A stretch of 64,000 bases of DNA from DALYJJ01 sp033763935 (GTDB taxonomy: Bacteria; Acidobacteriota; Terriglobia; Bryobacterales; Bryobacteraceae). The DNA is taken from contig JANRJO010000051.1 in the NCBI GenBank assembly GCA_033763935.1, positions 85,148 to 149,147 of the forward strand. The letters are read 5' to 3'. Position 1 is the first letter of the stretch; every line of letters starts with the position of its first letter. Shown here in pieces: positions 20,110-27,978 of this stretch. The notes beneath the pieces were generated by a model that was not told the DNA's origin, did no database searches, and saw only the letters and a list, made by a program, of their open reading frames with translations. Position numbers and translations under genes: made by a program.

Positions 20110-21432
20110 ATGAAGCGCTTCTACATCGAGACCTTCGGCTGCCAGATGAACGTGCACGACTCCGAGAAAGTCATCGGCACACTCCTCTCCCAAGGCTATT
20201 CGCAGGTCGAAACACCCGAAGCCGCCGATCTCGTCCTCTACAACACCTGCTCCATTAGGGACAAGGCTGAGCAGAAGGTCTTCAACCGCCTCCAGAATTT
20301 CAAGCGCGAGGCCGGAAAAGGCAAGGTCTTTGGCGTTCTCGGCTGCGTCGCCCAGCAGGAAGGCGAGCGCATCTTCGAACGCGCCCCCCACGTCAGCATG
20401 GTCGTCGGCTCGGCCAGCTACACAAAGCTCCCCGAACTCCTCGTGCAACTCGAAACCGGCAACAATCGCGTCACCGGCCTCAGCCTCGATACCGACGACA
20501 CCTTCGAAACCCCGCTCACCCGCCGCGACAATCCCCACCGCGCCTACATCACCATCATCGAAGGCTGCGACAAGTCCTGCGCCTATTGCGTCGTCCCCTT
20601 CACCCGTGGTCCTGAGCGCAGCCGCACCAGCGAATCCGTCCTCGCCGAAGCCCGCCAACTCGCCGGCGCCGGCTACACGGAGATCATGCTCCTTGGCCAG
20701 AACGTGAACTCCTACCGCGACCCGTCGCCCGCCGGCCTCAACTTCGCCCAGCTCCTCGAACGCGTTGCCGAGGTCCCCGGCCTTCGCCGCGTCCGCTTCA
20801 CCACCTCCCACCCGCGCGACTTCACCAAGGACATCGTCGACGCCATCGACCGCAATCCCGTCCTCTGCAACTTCGTCCACCTGCCCGTTCAGTCCGGCTC
20901 CACTAAGGTCCTCGCCGGCATGCAGCGCCTCTACACTCGCGACGAGTATCTGCGCCGCATCGAGTGGCTCAAAGCCTCGCCCCGCAACATCGCACTCTCC
21001 ACCGACATCATCGTCGGCTTCCCCGGCGAGACCGATGACGACTTCGAACAGACGCTGCGCCTCCTTGACGAAGTCCAGTACGACTCCATCTTCAGCTTCA
21101 AATATTCAAAGCGCCCCAACACGCCCGCCCTGGCCTACGACGATCACTTTTCGGAAGAGGAAAAGGGCCGCCGCCTCACTATTCTTCAGGAGAAGCAGCG
21201 CGCTATCCAACTGCGCCGGCACTCCGAACTGGTAGGCTCTATCGACGAAGTCCACGTCGAGGGCTATAACCAGGCCACCGGACAATGGATCGGGCGTACC
21301 TCCCAGCACCGCACCCTCAACTTCACACACCCCGAGGGCGCGTCGGCAGACCTCCTCGGCCAGTACCTCTCCGCCCGCGTCACCCGCGCCGGTCCCAACT
21401 CACTGGCCGGCGAGTACATCCGCCCGGCGTAG
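20110..21432 (+). CDS. miaB: tRNA-2-methylthio-N6-dimethylallyladenosine synthase MiaB
   Basis: 440-aa radical SAM methylthiotransferase that modifies A37 of tRNAs reading UNN codons. The N-terminal UPF0004 domain has Cys11 in ETFGCQMNVHDSE, a second cysteine in YNTCSIRDKAEQK and a third in VLGCVAQQEG, which bind the auxiliary cluster. The radical SAM motif is EGCDKSCAYCVVPFTRG. The C-terminal TRAM domain covers about residues 375-437. Length and motif order match the family exactly. It is followed after 46 bp by the bifunctional nuclease gene. Confidence 0.96.
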   Translation: MKRFYIETFGCQMNVHDSEKVIGTLLSQGYSQVETPEAADLVLYNTCSIRDKAEQKVFNRLQNFKREAGKGKVFGVLGCVAQQEGERIFERAPHVSMVVGSASYTKLPELLVQLETGNNRVTGLSLDTDDTFETPLTRRDNPHRAYITIIEGCDKSCAYCVVPFTRGPERSRTSESVLAEARQLAGAGYTEIMLLGQNVNSYRDPSPAGLNFAQLLERVAEVPGLRRVRFTTSHPRDFTKDIVDAIDRNPVLCNFVHLPVQSGSTKVLAGMQRLYTRDEYLRRIEWLKASPRNIALSTDIIVGFPGETDDDFEQTLRLLDEVQYDSIFSFKYSKRPNTPALAYDDHFSEEEKGRRLTILQEKQRAIQLRRHSELVGSIDEVHVEGYNQATGQWIGRTSQHRTLNFTHPEGASADLLGQYLSARVTRAGPNSLAGEYIRPA

Positions 21433-21478
21433 CGTGCGCGCAATCGTACCGTCTGTTCTAATGGAGAAAGGGGTTGCC

Positions 21479-21964
21479 ATGGAAGTTGAAATGAAGATCC
21501 GGGGCTTGATGATGGACCCCGTCACCAATATGCCCATCGTCATCCTGAAAGACGTCGCTGGCAACACCATCCTGCCCATCTGGGTTGGCATCTACGAGGC
21601 CAACGCCATCGCCCTCGAGATCGAAAAGGTCTCCACCCCCCGCCCCATGACCCACGACCTCATCAAGACCCTGCTGCTCGGCCTCAACGCCGGCGTGCAG
21701 AAAGTCGTGGTCAGCGAACTCAAGGACGACACCTTCTACGCCCTCATCTGGATCGAGCGCGATGGAGAACTGATCAGCGTCGACTCCCGTCCGAGTGACG
21801 CGCTCGCCCTCGCCCTCCGCCTCGACTGTCCGATCTTCGTCGAGGACATGGTCTTGAAGTCTTCGAAGACCGCCAGTTCCGCCAGCGATAAGGTCAACAA
21901 CGAAGAACTGCGCCGCTGGCTCGAGAACCTCGGTGACGAAGACCTCGGCCGCTACAAAATGTAG
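21479..21964 (+). CDS. Bifunctional nuclease family protein (BFN/DUF151)
   Basis: 161 aa from the ATG at 21479, which is preceded by a purine-rich AGAAAGGGG stretch. The family fold is recognisable from MKIRGLMMDPVTNMPIVIL, LPIWVGIYEANAIALEIEKV and SRPSDALALALRLDCPIFV. Members are small cytoplasmic proteins reported to have DNase and RNase activity, although the physiological role in bacteria is unclear. The C-terminal 40 residues are charged and probably helical. The next gene starts 2 bp after the stop. Confidence 0.88.
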   Translation: MEVEMKIRGLMMDPVTNMPIVILKDVAGNTILPIWVGIYEANAIALEIEKVSTPRPMTHDLIKTLLLGLNAGVQKVVVSELKDDTFYALIWIERDGELISVDSRPSDALALALRLDCPIFVEDMVLKSSKTASSASDKVNNEELRRWLENLGDEDLGRYKM

Positions 21965-21966
21965 CC

Positions 21967-22275
21967 GTGAGTCCCCAACTCCTCGCCCGGCTGGAACGCC
22001 TCGCCGCCGCTCAGATCGAAATCCTTCCCTTGCCCACCATCGAGAAGCACTTCTGCCTCTCCCGCGACGGCTTCGTCGCCCTGGTCGAACGTCGCCCCGA
22101 TGGCTTTGGGAAAATCGGAGCCTCCGGACTTCTCACCTCGCAAGGCTTCGCCGCCCTCGTCTGGCGCGACGGCGTCCCCCGCTTCGTCGCCAAGGGCGTC
22201 GACGAACCCGCCAACCCCGAGCAGGTCGAAAGCCTGCGCCGCTTCGCGAACGATCTCGAGTCAGCGCTCCGCTGA
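21967..22275 (+). CDS. Hypothetical protein
   Basis: 102 aa from a GTG at 21967, immediately after the bifunctional nuclease stop, so translation is probably coupled. There is no known domain. The middle has three likely beta strands (HFCLSRDGFVALVER, FAALVWRDGVPRFV) and the C-terminus is helical (VESLRRFANDLESAL). Soluble, no signal peptide. It converges with the zinc-ribbon gene at 22285. Confidence 0.6.
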   Translation: MSPQLLARLERLAAAQIEILPLPTIEKHFCLSRDGFVALVERRPDGFGKIGASGLLTSQGFAALVWRDGVPRFVAKGVDEPANPEQVESLRRFANDLESALR

Positions 22276-22284
22276 ACCCACCGG

Positions 22285-22662
22285 CTACCCCGTCACTCCG
22301 TTCCCGACGCTCACCCCCTGCGCCGCCCTCTGCTGATTCCGCCGCCGCACAAAGCGGAACGTGGCGAAGTTCACCCGGCAGGAGTCGCACCGCACGCGCC
22401 TCGCTCCCAGCGCCACCTTGAACGCCACGCTTCCCGTCGGAAAGTAGTATTTCGGGTTCCAGGAGGACAGCTTCGTCCCCAGGCAGCGCGGGCACTTAGC
22501 CAACAGCCACTCGCTGAATCCCCACGTCCGCCGGAACCGCGTGCCGCAGTGCGAACACTTCAGCCGGAATACACCAAGGAATTCCGCCAGGGAATGGAAC
22601 GGGTGGCGAGCTTTCGCCACTCGAATCTTCGAGGAACCGCACAACGGGCAGCAAATGGGCAT
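22285..22662 (-). CDS. Small protein with four CxxC pairs (zinc-ribbon type)
   Basis: 125 aa. Four CxxC motifs are present: CPLC near residue 5, CSHC near 36, CPRC near 57 and CDSC near 91, enough for two zinc-binding sites. Between them are basic, aromatic stretches (FRRTWGFSEWLL, NPKYYFPTG). The C-terminus is basic and disordered-looking. Role unknown; nucleic-acid or metal handling is possible. It lies 36 bp downstream of the class IV aminotransferase gene on the same strand. Confidence 0.65.
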   Translation of the reverse strand: MPICCPLCGSSKIRVAKARHPFHSLAEFLGVFRLKCSHCGTRFRRTWGFSEWLLAKCPRCLGTKLSSWNPKYYFPTGSVAFKVALGARRVRCDSCRVNFATFRFVRRRNQQRAAQGVSVGNGVTG

Positions 22663-22698
22663 GGAACAGTCGCGGTTGTCTTCTTCCCAACCTCTTCT

Positions 22699-23571
22699 TC
22701 AGCGTTGTCCGGCTAAAGCCAACCTCTTTTGGACATACCCGTCCATGTACCGGCTGAACGCCTTCTGCAGAGCCTCTCGTATGCTCTGGCCCTGCCGGAT
22801 CCTCAAACCCTCCACCTCAGCCACAGGCAGCAGGTTGCGTGTGGTCGACGTGATAAACACCTCATCGGCATTTTCCAGGTCGTTCAGTAGGATGTTGCTT
22901 TCCTGAACCCGGATCCCCGGCACGCTCACCTCACCTGTCACCAGCAGTTCCCGCGTCACACCAGGCAGGCATCCGGCGCTCAGCGGCGGCGTCAGCACGT
23001 CCACCCCCCGCGCGATAAACACGTTCGCCGATGTGCACTCGCTCACCTCGCCCCGCTCGTTCAGCAAAACCACTTCGTCGTAGCCCCGCTCGTGCGCCTC
23101 TTCGTACCACACCAGGTTCTGCGCCCACGAGAGCACCTTGGTCCCCGCAAACCGCGACGCCGCATGCCGCCCGTCTCTCACCACGCCCAGCCGTACCGCC
23201 GCCCCCCAATCGTTCAACGGCGCCGTGAACGCCACCAGGTCCGCATCCCGCCGCACCCCCGGACCTTCCCACATCCCTCCACGGTTGCGAATCACCGCTA
23301 CCCGCAACGTCGCATTCTGCGCCCCGTTCGCCTCCACCAGCCGCAGCAGCGCACCCTCCAATTCCTCCTCGCTCCACGCAAACGGAACCCGCATCACGCC
23401 CGCGTCCCGCTTCATCCGCGCGTAGTGCCGCTCATACGCAAACAGCACTCCGTCCCGCACCCGAATGGTGCTGAAGACACCCCACCCGTTCAAAACGCCC
23501 ACTTGCCCCGGCGTCAGCAGCGTCGCCGAAGCATCGTGCACGTCACCGTTGTGCAGTAGGAAGCGATGCAT
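22699..23571 (-). CDS. Aminotransferase class IV
   Basis: 290-aa PLP-dependent enzyme of the branched-chain aminotransferase / D-amino-acid aminotransferase / aminodeoxychorismate lyase fold. The N-terminus reads GDVHDASATLLTPGQVGVLNGWGVFSTIRV in family style (positions 9-38 of the protein). The catalytic lysine is expected in FAGTKVLSWAQNLVW near residue 143. ERGEVSECTSANVFIA near 180 and GCLPGVTRELLV near 205 are the cofactor-contact motifs. Without structural comparison the three subfamilies cannot be separated, so no symbol is given. Confidence 0.9.
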   Translation of the reverse strand: MHRFLLHNGDVHDASATLLTPGQVGVLNGWGVFSTIRVRDGVLFAYERHYARMKRDAGVMRVPFAWSEEELEGALLRLVEANGAQNATLRVAVIRNRGGMWEGPGVRRDADLVAFTAPLNDWGAAVRLGVVRDGRHAASRFAGTKVLSWAQNLVWYEEAHERGYDEVVLLNERGEVSECTSANVFIARGVDVLTPPLSAGCLPGVTRELLVTGEVSVPGIRVQESNILLNDLENADEVFITSTTRNLLPVAEVEGLRIRQGQSIREALQKAFSRYMDGYVQKRLALAGQR

Positions 23572-23604
23572 TGCTACCTATTCTAACGGCTTCACGCCGG
23601 CTCG

Positions 23605-24018
23605 CTACTGCATCGTCACCGTCACCCTCTGGTTCCCGCTCAAACTGAACTGCGCCGCCTTGAACGAGGGCGGTCCCATCCGCCCCTTCGCGTCGTTCGA
23701 CGCCCCCGTCGGCTCCTTGGGAATCCCGATGAAGTTCGTATCCATCTTCCCGTTGCCGTTCGCGTCGTGATACGCCGCAATCGCGTACGTGCCCGCCGGC
23801 AGGTCCTTGAATTCGACCCGGGCCTCTCCGTTCACGATGGCCTCACGCACACTCGCCCGCGCCTTCTCCGGCTTCGTCGGATACGCCGCCGCATTGTCGA
23901 ACAAAGCCACCGCCACCTTCCCACGATCCGACTTGAAGCCCGTCAAGTGCACCGTCAACGTAAACCCCTCCGCACACACGAGCGCCGGCATCAGTACCGC
24001 CAGCCAAAGAGCTCTCAT
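23605..24018 (-). CDS. DUF2141 domain secreted protein
   Basis: 137 aa with a signal peptide (MRALWLAVLMPALVCAEG). The DUF2141 pattern is clear: LTVHLTGFKSDRGKVAVALF, DLPAGTYAIAAYHDANGNGK and IPKEPTGASNDA. It is a small beta-sandwich protein of unknown function, probably periplasmic. It is 4 bp downstream of another secreted protein gene, so the pair is likely co-expressed. Confidence 0.88.
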   Translation of the reverse strand: MRALWLAVLMPALVCAEGFTLTVHLTGFKSDRGKVAVALFDNAAAYPTKPEKARASVREAIVNGEARVEFKDLPAGTYAIAAYHDANGNGKMDTNFIGIPKEPTGASNDAKGRMGPPSFKAAQFSLSGNQRVTVTMQ

Positions 24019-24022
24019 CGCC

Positions 24023-24643
24023 CTACCTCCTCCCGAAAAGCCGCTTCAACTCCGGCCCGAACTCGCGAAAAACGTTCACCACAGTCCTCGCGCCCAATTG
24101 ATAGCCGCCGAACCGCACCCCTTCGGACGTCGCCCGGTACCGGTCCGGATACCACGCCGTCGCAATCATGCCCCCACCGAATGATCCGCCCCACAGCGCC
24201 ACGTTGGGAATCGTCGTCCCTCCCTGCGTCCGCGTCACAAACGTTCGCGACACGGCGTAGCCCAAACGCCGCCACCCGCCCTCGCACTCGCATCTCCGAT
24301 AACCCGTCTCGCTGCCGAGCACCGCCGCCGACGAGTGATACAGCGCCGTCTGCAACTGATACGTCGCCGCGCGGCGCCATAGCCGCTCCCCAAACGCATC
24401 CCACCCCTGCCCGAACTCCGCGGGCCGGTCCCCCGCGTGGTCCCCAACCGCCGGCATCACGCTCGCAAAGAATGCCCCGGGCGACAGAAACGACTCCTGC
24501 GCGTAGTTCCTCCAACGATACTGCGCATCGAACCGCACGGCGTTTCGAGTCGTAGTCGAAGAAATTGGCTTCTCCGCTCCCGCCGGTAGTTCCTCGGCCT
24601 GGAGCACCATCACAGACGCAAATAGCACCAGTGTTTTTCGCAT
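24023..24643 (-). CDS. Hypothetical secreted protein
   Basis: 206 aa with a signal peptide (MRKTLVLFASVMVLQAEE). No known domain. The central part contains YQLQTALYHSSAAVLGS and ALWGGSFGGGMIATAWYPDRY, with alternating hydrophobic and small residues. A GxSxGG-like string (GGSFGGG) recalls a hydrolase elbow, but no matching Asp/His context is visible, so no enzyme claim is made. It heads the two-gene unit with the DUF2141 protein and is divergent from the TetR gene. Confidence 0.65.
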   Translation of the reverse strand: MRKTLVLFASVMVLQAEELPAGAEKPISSTTTRNAVRFDAQYRWRNYAQESFLSPGAFFASVMPAVGDHAGDRPAEFGQGWDAFGERLWRRAATYQLQTALYHSSAAVLGSETGYRRCECEGGWRRLGYAVSRTFVTRTQGGTTIPNVALWGGSFGGGMIATAWYPDRYRATSEGVRFGGYQLGARTVVNVFREFGPELKRLFGRR

Positions 24644-24717
24644 AGCAGCTCATCAGACTGGGCAAGCAGCGCTGCCGATGCAGAATTTCGAGTGGCAGTC
24701 GAAAAAGAGATGTGGTT

Positions 24718-25377
24718 ATGACGCTTTCCCTACAGCTGCGGCATCATGATGAAGTACCCGTGTCTCTTTCCCGTCAGGCCAACAAGGAGCGGCTCCGACA
24801 GGACATCCTCGACGCCGCCGGACGCTTGTTCTCCGCCGAGGGCTACCACAACGTGACGTTCCGGCGGATTGCGGACGAAGTCGGCTACTCGCAGAGCTCC
24901 CTCTTCTACTATTTCAAGGACAAGGAGGAGATCATCCGTGCACTCTGCGTCCAGACCTTCGAAGGCCTGTCTCAGCTCACCGCCGGCATCCTCGACCGCC
25001 ATGCGGACCCCCTGCCCCGCCTCATCGAAGCCTCGCGCGCCTACATCGACTTCGGTCGCACCCATCCCCACCACTACCGTCTCGTCTTCGACCCCTCCTC
25101 CGAACTCATGGGCCAGAATCGCGTGGAGTTCATCGGCGAAATCGGCCGCGAGCAATTCGCCCTCTACCGGCAACTCCTCGCCGATTGCGTCGCCTCCGGC
25201 GCCTTTCCCCCCCACGACGCCGCCTTGCTCAGCCCGGCCTGGATGTCAGCCATCCACGGCCTCACCAGCTTCCTGATCACCCACGCCCACTCGCCCTGGG
25301 TCGACCCGCCCGCCTTGATCGACGCGCTTCTCACCCGCCTCGTCGCCGGCTTTAAGTCCACTCCGGAAAAGGGTTGA
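24718..25377 (+). CDS. TetR/AcrR family transcriptional regulator
   Basis: 219 aa from the ATG at 24718; GTG at 24712 and GTG at 24760 are also in frame, the last giving the most family-like N-terminus. The helix-turn-helix is at RLFSAEGYHNVTFRRIADE and VGYSQSSLFYYFKDKEEII. The C-terminal ligand-binding domain includes the TetR WHG-type segment HPHHYRLVFDPSSE. The divergent secreted-protein pair starts 74 bp away and is the most likely target besides self-regulation. Its end overlaps the convergent HipA-like gene by 26 bp. Confidence 0.9.
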   Translation: MTLSLQLRHHDEVPVSLSRQANKERLRQDILDAAGRLFSAEGYHNVTFRRIADEVGYSQSSLFYYFKDKEEIIRALCVQTFEGLSQLTAGILDRHADPLPRLIEASRAYIDFGRTHPHHYRLVFDPSSELMGQNRVEFIGEIGREQFALYRQLLADCVASGAFPPHDAALLSPAWMSAIHGLTSFLITHAHSPWVDPPALIDALLTRLVAGFKSTPEKG

Positions 25378-26191
25378 CCCGCCCCTTCTTGCAATCCTCC
25401 AGAAGATCCCTCACCCGCTTCCGCCGCCGCATCAGCCGCTCCAGCAGTTCGTCCAGTACCCCCTCGTCCCCAGCGAACCACTGCCCCGGAACGCTTCGCA
25501 GCGCCTGATCTACCACCTCTTCGGGAAAGTGCGTCACCCGGTCCAGCCACGGCTGAAAATCGTCGAGCCCCCTCACGCTCCGATACACCGCCGGCCGAAA
25601 ATACAACCCCTGTAGCGGGGAGTCCGCGAAGCCCCAATTGGGTCCATCAAACACGTAGCCGTGGTCGATCATCAGCGCCAGAAATCCCTGCCGTGGCGGG
25701 TGTTGCTCCCGCTCCGGCTCCGGCGTCCAATCCCTCAGTCGCGCCCGCAGAAAGACCGCCTGCCGCGCGTCTGCGTTCCCCATCCACTTGTCGAACACCA
25801 GCACTGCCAGAAAATGATGCAGGTTCTCCACCTTGAAGAGCAGCGTGTCCGGCAGGAAGTCCCACACCGGAGTCCTCGTCGGATCGCCCGGAAACTCGCT
25901 CCCGAAGTGCCACCCCGCCGACACCGGCGCCCGCCGCGTCCCCAACTGGATGTGCACCTCGGGGTTCGCCTCGAGAAACTCATCCGTCAGCCGCACCGCC
26001 GCCGTCCGCGGCGCTTGAATCTGCAGGTACTCCAGGAAGGTAGACGCGATCGTCTCGTTCAGCAGAATCCGCCGGTGTTGCGGGTTCTCCAGGAACTTCA
26101 CCACGTAGAACCTGCCGTCGTCGGCTTCCATCAGGTGCGCCTGCGCACCACCACGCATCTTTCGTATCAGTCGGCGAGCGGTTACCGGCAT
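25352..26191 (-). CDS. HipA-like kinase domain protein
   Basis: 279-aa protein of the HipA-type kinase fold. The N-terminal lobe has GRFYVVKFLENPQHRRIL, where the lysine should bind ATP. The catalytic region reads VLVFDKWMGNADARQAVF near residue 120, with aspartate and asparagine as in HipA, and the metal-binding motif is LMIDHGYVFDGPNWG near 165. No HipB-like antitoxin gene is adjacent, so this is the stand-alone group often called HipA_2 rather than a classical toxin. Target unknown. Confidence 0.8.
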   Translation of the reverse strand: MPVTARRLIRKMRGGAQAHLMEADDGRFYVVKFLENPQHRRILLNETIASTFLEYLQIQAPRTAAVRLTDEFLEANPEVHIQLGTRRAPVSAGWHFGSEFPGDPTRTPVWDFLPDTLLFKVENLHHFLAVLVFDKWMGNADARQAVFLRARLRDWTPEPEREQHPPRQGFLALMIDHGYVFDGPNWGFADSPLQGLYFRPAVYRSVRGLDDFQPWLDRVTHFPEEVVDQALRSVPGQWFAGDEGVLDELLERLMRRRKRVRDLLEDCKKGRVNPFPEWT

Positions 26192-26242
26192 CCGGATGGG
26201 ATACTAAAGGTTTATCACAACCCCTGGAGGTGCCTTCTCACT

Positions 26243-26488
26243 ATGCCATCCGCTGAAAACATCGCCAACGCAGGAACGCCTGACGTGCCGCCCGGACCTA
26301 CGGGTCCCGCACGCTCCAAGGATGAAATTGCGCTGGAGCTGATGAAATTCATCACCGTGACCACCGGCTATGGAAGGGGCGTGTCGAGTCCCGGGTTCGG
26401 TGGCAAGTCCACCTCCCGCACGCCGGAGGAACACGCCGATGCCCTCCTCCAGCTCTTCGATCGCTGCCGGGATGCGGTAAACAAGTAA
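26243..26488 (+). CDS. Small hypothetical protein
   Basis: 81 aa, start ATG at 26243 preceded by CTGGAGG 13 bp upstream, a reasonable ribosome-binding site. The N-terminal 25 residues are proline- and alanine-rich. The C-terminus is likely two helices (SKDEIALELMKFI and PEEHADALLQLFDRCRDAV). No known domain. It stands alone, divergent from the HipA-like gene. Confidence 0.6.
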   Translation: MPSAENIANAGTPDVPPGPTGPARSKDEIALELMKFITVTTGYGRGVSSPGFGGKSTSRTPEEHADALLQLFDRCRDAVNK

Positions 26489-26545
26489 GCGAAATCGGCT
26501 TCGGGGCGCGCATCTGCCGCGCCCCGCCAAACTGAACTCCAGGCG

Positions 26546-27208
26546 CTACTTCTTCTTCCCCGCCTTCTTCGCCGGGGCCTTCTTTATCGCAGCTTTCTTC
26601 GCCGCCGGCTTCTTCAGGGGCGCCTTCTTCGCGGGGGCCTTCTTTGCCGCCTTCTTGGGCGCCGCCTTCATCGGAGCTTTCTTCGCGGCCTTCTTCACGG
26701 CGGCCTTCTTAACAGCCTTCTTCACCGCCTTCTTGGCCGGAGCCTTCGCTGCCGCTTTCTTCGTAGCTTTCTTCACCGCTGGTTTTGCCGTTCCTTTCTT
26801 AGTCGAGGATGGGCTCGCCGCCTTCTTGGCGGCAGCCTTCTTCACCGGGGAGACACTCTTCTTCGAGGCCGCCGTCACGGGAGCCTTCGCCGCCGGCTTG
26901 CGCGCCGGCTTCTTCACCGGCGCCGGCTCTTCCTCCGGCTCCGGTTCCGCTTCCTCTTCGGAAGACTCGTCGGGACCCTCGCTTACAATCGGTGGCGAGG
27001 CCGCAGGCTCCCCCTCCACCTCGGGCGCCGATGGACTCGGCTGAGGTTCGAGGCTTGCTTCCTCGTCCCCCTCGTCCTCCTCCAGGTCGTCATCGTCCTC
27101 GTCGATATCGTACTCGCCTAACTCCGACTTCTCGTCGATGTGCCCTTCGTCGTACTCGAGATCGTCCAAGTCATCGTCGTCGACTGCGAGCATCCGCCGT
27201 TCAAACAT
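26546..27208 (-). CDS. Histone H1-like protein with acidic N-terminus and lysine-rich repeats
   Basis: 220 aa of strongly biased composition. Residues 1-90 are acidic (DDDDLDDLEYDEG; EDDDDLEEDEGDEE; later a Glu/Pro run). Residues 95-220 are made of Lys/Ala/Pro pentads such as KKAAAKKA and PAKKAPLKK, like the C-terminal tail of histone H1 and bacterial HctB/AlgP-type proteins. Expected to bind DNA or RNA non-specifically through the basic tail. A strong ribosome-binding site (AGGAGG) precedes the start at 27208. The combination of an acidic head and a basic tail could give self-shielding or phase separation. No globular domain is visible. Confidence 0.85.
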   Translation of the reverse strand: MFERRMLAVDDDDLDDLEYDEGHIDEKSELGEYDIDEDDDDLEEDEGDEEASLEPQPSPSAPEVEGEPAASPPIVSEGPDESSEEEAEPEPEEEPAPVKKPARKPAAKAPVTAASKKSVSPVKKAAAKKAASPSSTKKGTAKPAVKKATKKAAAKAPAKKAVKKAVKKAAVKKAAKKAPMKAAPKKAAKKAPAKKAPLKKPAAKKAAIKKAPAKKAGKKK

Positions 27209-27239
27209 TTTCCGTGCCTCCTGTGCTCGGTCAAGAGAT

Positions 27240-27267
27240 AGAATAACTCGATTCTATTTGAAGGCAA
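27240..27267 (-). promoter_or_regulatory. Candidate sigma-70 promoter overlapping an inverted repeat, upstream of the histone-like gene
   Basis: On the minus strand TTGCCT (27262-27267) and TATTCT (27240-27245) are separated by 16 bp. An inverted repeat ATAGAAT/ATTCTAT (27238-27244 and 27251-27257) overlaps the -10 and spacer, a good position for a repressor site. The element lies about 32-60 bp upstream of the start codon. Confidence 0.5.
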
Positions 27268-27290
27268 GCGGAAATGTGCTGCTCTGGCTC

Positions 27291-27974
27291 CTAAGCGCCA
27301 AGCGCTGCCGCGGTCCACACGCCGAGAGCTTTGTCGCGATACGCGCCGCCCGCTTCTTCGCACCCTTCGACGATCGCCCGCACCGGCGCAGGAAGATGAA
27401 ACGGCGCGCGCGTGAAGTTCAGCGGCCGCCAGTCCCCGTCCTCGATATCCCGGTTCTCTTCCTGCCCCAGAAACGTCGTCAGCAGAAAGAAGCGCGCCCC
27501 GCTTCGCTGCATATTCTCGAGCGCCCGCTCAATGTTCGCGAAGCTGAGATGGACCAGGCAGTCCCGGCAGAGTATCGCATCCGCCTTCGGCAGTGCGTCC
27601 CGTGTAAGGTCAAGCGTGACAAACTCCCGCCCTGGCCTCGAGTACCGCTCACGGTTGCGCGCCACCAACTCCTCGACGATGTCTCCGCCGATGTACGGAA
27701 TCCCCAGCTCCACTTCCGACAGCCAGTGGAAATCCCCGCATGGCACATCCAGTAGCGAGCCCGCCCCCAACTCCGCCAGCGTCCGCGGCAACTCCACCCG
27801 CAACAGCCGCGTCTCCTCCGCCGACGACCCCTCCCCCGAACGCGATTCCGCGTTGCTCCACAGGTTTTCCCGATAGATGTACTCGAAACGCCGCCGCAGG
27901 TCGAGCTCCGCCATCTCGTCCCGCTTCGCGGCAAACTGTGTCTGCGCTACAACCGCCGGCCGGTCCCCGCTCAT
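27291..27974 (-). CDS. Class I SAM-dependent methyltransferase
   Basis: 227-aa cytoplasmic methyltransferase. Motif I is LLDVPCGDFHWLSEV near residue 75, in the slightly unusual form DVPCGDFHW instead of DxGxGxG. The acidic residue after strand 2 is in YIGGDIVEELV and motif IV reads ILCRDCLVHLSF near 135. No target-recognition domain is evident. It lies 4 bp downstream of the lytic transglycosylase gene on the same strand. Substrate unknown. Confidence 0.82.
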   Translation of the reverse strand: MSGDRPAVVAQTQFAAKRDEMAELDLRRRFEYIYRENLWSNAESRSGEGSSAEETRLLRVELPRTLAELGAGSLLDVPCGDFHWLSEVELGIPYIGGDIVEELVARNRERYSRPGREFVTLDLTRDALPKADAILCRDCLVHLSFANIERALENMQRSGARFFLLTTFLGQEENRDIEDGDWRPLNFTRAPFHLPAPVRAIVEGCEEAGGAYRDKALGVWTAAALGA

Positions 27975-27978
27975 CGCC

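Noticed and set aside
24310..24560. GGSFGGG string in the secreted protein at 24023-24643 as a serine-hydrolase elbow
   Set aside because: No accompanying Asp/His pattern and length too short for the fold; left as hypothetical.
26546..26900. Dense CTTCTT/GCCTTC repeats that look like a tandem array
   Set aside because: They are the codons of the Lys/Ala-rich tail of the histone-like protein, not a separate DNA repeat.
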